Under the pieces are notes generated by a model, which worked only from the letters and a program-made list of their open reading frames with translations, was not told the origin of the DNA and did not search any database. Shown here one piece after another: positions 59,010-64,000 of a DNA stretch of 64,000 nucleotides. Position numbers and translations under genes: made by a program. Source of the DNA: Bradyrhizobium sp. WSM1743 (GTDB lineage: Bacteria; Pseudomonadota; Alphaproteobacteria; Rhizobiales; Xanthobacteraceae); assembly GCF_000473065.1 (NCBI RefSeq), contig NZ_AXAZ01000002.1, forward strand, positions 124,001 to 188,000, read 5' to 3'. Position 1 is the stretch's first letter. Every line of letters starts with the position of its first letter.

Positions 59010-59758
59010 TAAGCCTTCCATGTGAGGGGCGTCGGCCGTAACGAATTACTGACGTTTAGCAAGAAACAAGCCAGCGAACCGAAACACTTGACAGATGGCA
59101 CGCCACCGCTTCTGGCTTCCGGACAGTCGAAACCAGCCAGCGAGCCACAAGCTGCGCCATTGATCTGTCATGCTATTCGTGTCGGGTTTTGGACGTCGAT
59201 GTGAGCACTTCAACAGAGCAGCACGATGGCTCACTACTGCGCGGTGACCATGTCATGCTCGCTCTTGCACGACCGCGACACTGACGCGGCATGCCGATTG
59301 TTGAATAGAATGGGTGCAGTTGACGGGGACCGCACTCCCCCCAGTCTCAATCAGACTTGCCGATTGCTGACCAATGGGGCGTTAAAGCCAGCTCGTAGTC
59401 GCAACTGCGGAAAGCAGCCCGCACCCAGAGCGGCTGTCGAGCGACGAAGAGAAGCCGCAATGTGAGCCCCGATGCGCACGCAGCGTTCGCTTTTTAGGTC
59501 TGATCGATCCGATCTGCGTTCTATTCAAAGGGGCGCGCCGCACCGCATCGCTGCAGTATCTTGGGCGAGAGCCTGGACGTTCAGAGCTATCACAGGAGCG
59601 TTCATCGCGCGAGCCGATCGATAGCAATGCGCGATCGTCTTGGCGCATGGCGACACCAACCCGCTTGCAAGAGCGTCTTCGCGATAGCGGAGGTGAGCCC
59701 GTTATTGAAGCACTAGCGCGACTCGGCCGACGCGGATAGCAGGTGACGGCGCCGGTTT
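59010..59758. other. hupS upstream region
   Basis: About 750 bases with no recognised gene. It contains a -24/-12 element for hupS at 59059-59074. The remainder up to the hydrolase gene shows only chance frames. Confidence 0.5.
59059..59074 (-). promoter_or_regulatory. Sigma-54 -24/-12 promoter of hupS
   Basis: The minus strand reads TGGCTTGTTTCTTGCT, with GG-N10-GC spacing and a perfect TTGCT. It is 50 bases upstream of hupS and would fit control by HoxA or NifA with RpoN. Confidence 0.75.
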
Positions 59759-61102
59759 TCAGTCGACATCGATGGGTAGTAGCAACGCTGTCTGCCAAAA
59801 AACAAAACGGTTGATCGCGCCTTTCGACGGGAAGCGGATTATCGGATTATTGCAGCATAGACGATATACTGGACCTGTTCGCGGTAATACTTCCGGATTT
59901 CTCCGGGGCGCTGCCGTTCCGACCACCACGACGAGATGCTCCTTTGGGTCGCAGAAAAATTGTGTCCCGTAGGCCCCGGTCCAGGTGAACTCACCTGGAT
60001 TGCCCGGAACCGCCGAGAGACCCTCGTTTATGCGTACAGCCACTCCGAGCCCGAAGCCGAAGCCGGCACGGTGCGGCTCCACATTGGCGACCTTATTCTT
60101 GATCTCTGGCCCGAGGTGGTCGGAGATCATGTGGCGCACCGTCTTCGGACCGAGAATGCGCTGCCCATCGAGCTCCCCGCCGTTGAGCAGCATTTGTCCA
60201 AAGCGCACGTAGTCACCGACTGTCGCAAACGCGCAGGCTCCCCCGCAGTCAAATTTCGTCGGAATTTCGAGGAGCTCGATGTCTTGTGGCTTTCCTGTCA
60301 GCGGGTCGTCTGGAAATGGATGCGCGAGGCGCTCGCGTTGCGATTCCGACAAATGGAAAGTGGCATCCTGCATTCCGGTCGGCTTCCACAGGTTGCTGGC
60401 AAGATAGTCGCCCAATCGTCGTTCGCTGACCTGCTCCACGACAGCTCCCAGCACATCGGTCGAGAAGCCGTATTCGAATTCCGTCCCCGGTTGGTGCGCT
60501 AGCGGCAGCTTGGTAATGGCTTCGATGAACGCCTGCTTATCGCCCCTTAGTGGCGGAGCGGCGAAATCGGGATAGAGACGCGCCACTTGGTCTGAGCTGT
60601 CGGGGGGCGCGCCATAGGTCAGCCCAGATGTGTGGCGATATAGATCGTGGATGTAGATCGGAGAACTCTGCGTTTGAAATTCTAATGAGCCGTCTGGCAG
60701 TGGCACTCCCACCTTCATGTTTGCGAATTCCGGGTAGTAATCCGTAAGCCTCGCCTGTAGAGGCAGGCGACCTTGCTCCATGAGGATAAGCCCGGCAACG
60801 GCCACCATTGGTTTGGTCATAGACGCAAGCGCGAACATCGCATCGAGCGGCATCGATTTTCCTTTCGCAGGATCGAGTTGCCCGTACGCCTTGTAGTGGA
60901 TCAGCTTGCCGTCTCTGGCGATTGCAACCACCGCGCCCGGCACGCGTTTACTCGCGATCTCGCGAGCGAAGAACTCGTCTAGCTTGGCGAGGCGCTGCTG
61001 AGAAACGCCAACAGCATCGGCCGTCGCTTCAGGCAGAGGCGCGGAGTGCACTGAATTGAAGCCGATTCCAGCAGCCGCCGCGGCCATAACAAGCTTATTC
61101 AT
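59759..61102 (-). CDS. Beta-lactamase-family serine hydrolase, C-terminus frameshifted
   Basis: The product is a secreted class C beta-lactamase/esterase-type hydrolase. The signal peptide (VMAAAAAGIGFNSVHSA) is followed by the SxxK motif in FALASMTKPMVAVAGL and conserved HTSGLTYG and WTGAYGTQFFCDP segments. From about 59910 the frame ends in unnatural residues, while the next frame reads PGEIRKYYREQVQYIVYAAI and stops at 59839, so one base was probably inserted. The catalytic domain is intact. The ATG at 61102 gives the signal peptide. Substrate is unknown. Confidence 0.8.
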   Translation of the reverse strand: MNKLVMAAAAAGIGFNSVHSAPLPEATADAVGVSQQRLAKLDEFFAREIASKRVPGAVVAIARDGKLIHYKAYGQLDPAKGKSMPLDAMFALASMTKPMVAVAGLILMEQGRLPLQARLTDYYPEFANMKVGVPLPDGSLEFQTQSSPIYIHDLYRHTSGLTYGAPPDSSDQVARLYPDFAAPPLRGDKQAFIEAITKLPLAHQPGTEFEYGFSTDVLGAVVEQVSERRLGDYLASNLWKPTGMQDATFHLSESQRERLAHPFPDDPLTGKPQDIELLEIPTKFDCGGACAFATVGDYVRFGQMLLNGGELDGQRILGPKTVRHMISDHLGPEIKNKVANVEPHRAGFGFGLGVAVRINEGLSAVPGNPGEFTWTGAYGTQFFCDPKEHLVVVVGTAAPRRNPEVLPRTGPVYRLCCNNPIIRFPSKGAINRFVFWQTALLLPIDVD

Positions 61103-61167
61103 TGTAGCCTCGCAAAGATGGATAGATCCGCTCCTCGGTCGTGATCGGATATGTCCGACCGGCAAGC

Positions 61168-61857
61168 CTAAGACGGTTCAATGCCTCTCTTGGCACAGTA
61201 TTTGTCGATGAGGGCTAAGGTGAAGATCGCCGCAAACGCGAACATCACCATACCGCCGGCAATCACACTCGCCTCGCGCCAGCGCGACGCTTGGACGTAG
61301 TCTACGACGTAGGCTGACAACACCTTGGTGCGCCCAGGAATGTTGCCGCCGATCATCATCACGACGCCGAATGTGCCGATCGTATGAGAGAAGCCAACCA
61401 CGGCGGCTTTGACAAACTCCAGTCGCGCCAGCGGCCCGCTGATGGTAATGAAGGCATACAACGACGAAACGCGTCCCGTAGTTTTCAATGGGCGATCGCC
61501 TATCGCAACAAAGGCGTTACGGATCGGCTGCACCACCAACGGCAGCGCCGAGAGGACCGATCCGATCACGATTCCCGCGAAGGTAAAAGCGAGCGTGCGC
61601 TCGCCCCACAAAGAGGCGAGAACGCCACCCGGTCCGTTTGGGCCGAGCAACACGAGTACGCAAAAACCGAGAGCCGTCGGCGGTAGCACTAGCGGCAGGG
61701 CGATCATCGTCGCCACCGCCTCGCTCAAAAGAGTCCTTGAGCGCGCCAGCCACCAAGCGAGGGGCACACCAATCATGAGGAGGATCACGGTCGTCACGCT
61801 GGCGAGTTCAATCGTGAGCGCAACCGATTGCGAAATCTCTGCCGAAAAGACATCCAT
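61168..61857 (-). CDS. modB: Molybdate ABC transporter permease ModB
   Basis: The 229-residue membrane protein has about five transmembrane segments and the permease signature of ModB: LPLVLPPTALGFCVLVLLG, ALPLVVQPIRNAFVAIG and GFSHTIGTFGVVMMIGGNIP. It moves molybdate across the inner membrane with ModA and ModC. The ATG at 61857 is chosen; the open frame upstream is a modA remnant. The matching modC lies 45 kb away and is broken, so this permease needs a partner from elsewhere. Confidence 0.9.
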   Translation of the reverse strand: MDVFSAEISQSVALTIELASVTTVILLMIGVPLAWWLARSRTLLSEAVATMIALPLVLPPTALGFCVLVLLGPNGPGGVLASLWGERTLAFTFAGIVIGSVLSALPLVVQPIRNAFVAIGDRPLKTTGRVSSLYAFITISGPLARLEFVKAAVVGFSHTIGTFGVVMMIGGNIPGRTKVLSAYVVDYVQASRWREASVIAGGMVMFAFAAIFTLALIDKYCAKRGIEPS

Positions 61858-61860
61858 GTG

Positions 61861-62060
61861 GGTCAGCCAAACAGTCCGAGCAGGTCGCCGTGTCGGCACA
61901 GTGATCGCCTGCACGTCCGGCTCATCCAGGAATGTGGCGCAGATCGCCCCTTGGTCGCGCGGCACTTCATGGCGGCCCCCACATTCACGCGCGTCGTTTC
62001 TGCGAGCAACAGCAGCATCGCAATACTCATCGGCAACTCCTGCGACTGGGTCACTTCCAT
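61861..62060 (-). pseudogene. Possible modA remnant
   Basis: Just upstream of modB, one frame reads FLDEPDVQAIT and the next reads RHGDLLGLFG before a stop, together like the end of a molybdate-binding protein (F-L-x-x-P-x-V-Q-A-I-L-x-x-H-G-F). Position fits modA. The evidence is short and the rest of the gene was not found. Confidence 0.35.
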
Positions 62061-63013
62061 CCATCTGACGGCGGAAGCTCCTCGTTCGTCATCAGCAATT
62101 CCTGTGCCGCGTGCGAACTGTTGCGCGCTCTATGCTCAACGTGCGAAATTTGCATAGACCCCGACATCACTGTGGGGTGAAGCTAACGCTCTGTCAGATT
62201 TCAGGCATTTTTGTTCCCGAGCAGACAGCGACACGCCGCGCAACGAAGGGGTCGCTTTTGACGCCCTCATGATGCCTGTTTGATTCGTCGATGGCTCAAC
62301 CGCCGCACTCGCCGCGCTGGCAATGGAACGGATCTCAGCAGGACTGCCGTTTGGCAGTAACGGGAACGATCTTGCTGAGAAATCATCGTAACGCTGCTTC
62401 TGTGACGCGGCAAAAGGCACGAGGAGCCGAGAGCGAAGGCCGCCTGCTTAATGCGCATCGCTAGCACAGGCCTGGAGACAATGCCCCGTGCGCGAATGAG
62501 CTTTGCCGTTGGCGACAACGCAGTGCATCGATCAAAGATTCTTCCGGACAATCGAGTTCCTAAACCAGGCTTCCATCGCGTGGATGCCTACAATCCAAAC
62601 TATGAATTTTACCGATGTCACGTACTGTTGCATCCATCTCAGCAGTCGGCGCATATCGATCACGCTAGGGCTTCGCGGCCGAGACGCGACTCCGCTAATG
62701 CGCCCAGCCGATCAAGTTACGAGTCACGCTGGAAAAACTTTTTGTTCGACCTTGCGAACGCGGTCCGAGCACCCAAGCCGATGCCGCCGGAGACAGACGG
62801 TTTGTCCGCCACTGCTTAGTCGGCGCATTTTGGGCATCTGGTGCAGATCTTGCTTAAGAGAAAGGATAAACGCAACTCGCCTGCCTTTGGAACGACGCGC
62901 CGACTCTCGGAACCGTCTTCAATCGCACACGGCTAAAAATGAGTCTCGTATGACGCCGTCGCCTCTCAAAGACGCGGCGGCTCACATTCGAGGATATTCG
63001 GGAAGGAAGCGTC
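62061..63013. other. dctA upstream region
   Basis: About 950 bases with no recognised gene. The dctA -24/-12 element lies at 62839-62854. Nothing else was recognised on either strand. Confidence 0.5.
62839..62854 (+). promoter_or_regulatory. Sigma-54 -24/-12 promoter of dctA
   Basis: TGGTGCAGATCTTGCT matches TGGCACG-N4-TTGCT with correct spacing, 160 bases before the dctA ATG. In rhizobia dctA is activated by DctD with RpoN; NifA can also act. No TGT-N10-ACA was seen. Confidence 0.75.
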
Positions 63014-64000
63014 ATGACCACCATGTCAACTGCGGCGCCCGCGCGCGCGTCGCAAACTTGGTATAAGATTCTCTACGTGCAGGTGCTGATTGCGATCATG
63101 ATTGGCGCCATGGTCGGCTGCCTATGGCCGTCCGTCGCGACCAACGACTGGGTCAAGGCGCTCGGTGACGGATTTATCAAGCTCATCAAGATGGTGATCG
63201 CGCCGATCATTTTCTGCACCGTCACATCCGGTATTGCGCATATTCAGGATGCGAAGAAAGTCGGGCGCGTCGGCGTCAAGGCGCTGGTTTATTTCGAGAT
63301 CGTCTCCAGCTTTGCCTTGCTGTTGGGCCTTGTTATGGGCAATCTGGTCCAAATCGGCCATGGCCTTGCGGTCAAGCCGGATGCTGCGGCGGTCGCCAAT
63401 TACGTGAAGCAGGCGGAAGCCTCGAAGACCGTCGATTTCTTTCTCAACATCATTCCCGACACCGTGGTCGGCGCCTTCGCTCGTGGCGATGTTCTGCAGG
63501 TTCTCTTGTTCGCGATTCTATTCGGCTTTTCGTTGATGGCGCTGGGAAAGCGTGGGGAGCGGCTGCGCGGCATGATCGACGACGTCGCGCACGCGGTGTT
63601 CGGCGTAATCGCTATCATCATGAAAGCGGCTCCGATCGGCGCCTTCGGCGCCATGGCCTTCACCGTCGGCAAGTTCGGGCCGGCAGCACTCGGCAATTTG
63701 ATCGCTCTGATAGCGCTGTTTTACGCGACTGCGGCGCTATTTGTCGTGATGGTGCTCGGTTTGATCGCGCGCCTCGTCGGCTTTTCAATATTCAAGTTCA
63801 TTGTCTATATCAAGGACGAGATTCTGATCGTGCTCGGCACTTCGTCCTCTGAAAGCGCGCTGCCGCAATTAATGGAGAAGCTCGAACGGCTGGGCTGCTC
63901 CAAGCCCGTGGTCGGCCTGGTTGTGCCAACTGGCTACTCCTTCAACCTCGACGGCACCAATATCTATATGACACTTGCGACATTATTCATTGCCCAGGCA
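63014..64000 (+). CDS. dctA: C4-dicarboxylate transporter DctA (partial, runs off the window)
   Basis: The 329 visible residues belong to the DctA/GltP glutamate-aspartate symporter family: [40 protein letters not shown], the re-entrant serine-rich [20 protein letters not shown] and the NxDGT motif in [15 protein letters not shown]. DctA imports succinate, fumarate and malate, the main carbon supply of bacteroids. GGAAGG lies 6 bases before the ATG. The last 110 or so residues lie beyond the window. Confidence 0.97.
   Translation, partial: MTTMSTAAPARASQTWYKILYVQVLIAIMIGAMVGCLWPSVATNDWVKALGDGFIKLIKMVIAPIIFCTVTSGIAHIQDAKKVGRVGVKALVYFEIVSSFALLLGLVMGNLVQIGHGLAVKPDAAAVANYVKQAEASKTVDFFLNIIPDTVVGAFARGDVLQVLLFAILFGFSLMALGKRGERLRGMIDDVAHAVFGVIAIIMKAAPIGAFGAMAFTVGKFGPAALGNLIALIALFYATAALFVVMVLGLIARLVGFSIFKFIVYIKDEILIVLGTSSSESALPQLMEKLERLGCSKPVVGLVVPTGYSFNLDGTNIYMTLATLFIAQA

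Overview
This window is a stretch of a rhizobial symbiosis island, almost certainly from Bradyrhizobium or a very close relative. The evidence is the combination of a Nop-type type III secretion locus headed by a tts box, fixBCX with no intact fixA beside it, nifH-nifQ, nifDKENX followed by small nif accessory genes, fdxN-sufBCDS placed next to nifD, a NifE with a C-terminal 2Fe-2S extension, hup/hyp genes and dctA. The species cannot be named from the sequence alone. Intact homocitrate synthase (nifV) is noteworthy for a nodulator.

Layout. 0.3-5.7 kb holds a type III secretion operon on the plus strand: nopC, nopA, sctD (y4yQ), two small genes in the positions of sctX and sctY, sctV (rhcV) and a TPR lipoprotein (y4yS). 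5.7-13.5 kb is gene-poor accessory DNA with two unlike ParA/MinD-type ATPases and, upstream, a ferritin-like diiron protein interrupted by an in-frame amber codon. 13.5-16.9 kb is a graveyard: a diheme peroxidase that lost its second heme site, modC and a DUF2478 gene, all broken. 17-18.2 kb carries ahpC-ahpD behind a -24/-12 promoter. 18.4-26.3 kb, minus strand, reads nifH-nifQ-nifV-nifW-(fixA remnant)-fixB-fixC-fixX. 26.8-29.2 kb has an ArsC-like nitrogenase-associated gene, ompW behind a FixK-type box, and a 2Fe-2S ferredoxin.

30.5-38.6 kb, minus strand, is iscN-nifU-like-nifS-nifT (then a broken SIR2-family gene) and nifB-frxA-nifZ-nifZ2-DUF3024-small protein-truncated DegT-small protein-Rieske. 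A divergent, apparently NifA/RpoN-controlled 196-residue protein of unknown function sits at 38.8 kb beside a second Rieske protein. 40.4-53.8 kb, minus strand, is fdxN-sufB-sufC-sufD-sufS and nifD-nifK-nifE-nifN-nifX-DUF269-CCE_0567-type-fdxB. 54.4-62 kb contains ald, a decayed hydrogenase locus (hupS frameshifted, hupL fused by a deletion to the tail of hypD, hypE with several frameshifts), a beta-lactamase-family serine hydrolase and modB. dctA starts at 63.0 kb and runs off the window.

Regulation can be read directly. Sigma-54 -24/-12 elements precede ahpC, the fixA remnant, nifH, the ArsC-like gene, nifB, iscN, the 196-residue gene, nifD, hupS and dctA. NifA upstream activator sites (TGT-N10-ACA) lie upstream of nifH (two), nifB, iscN/196-residue gene and nifD. 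The working genes form one program: nitrogenase structure and cofactor assembly, Fe-S supply, electron delivery through FixBCX and ferredoxins, peroxide defence, dicarboxylate uptake and alanine metabolism. Around them lie several deletions and frameshifts that show the island is eroding at its edges and has lost uptake hydrogenase and part of its molybdate transport genes.
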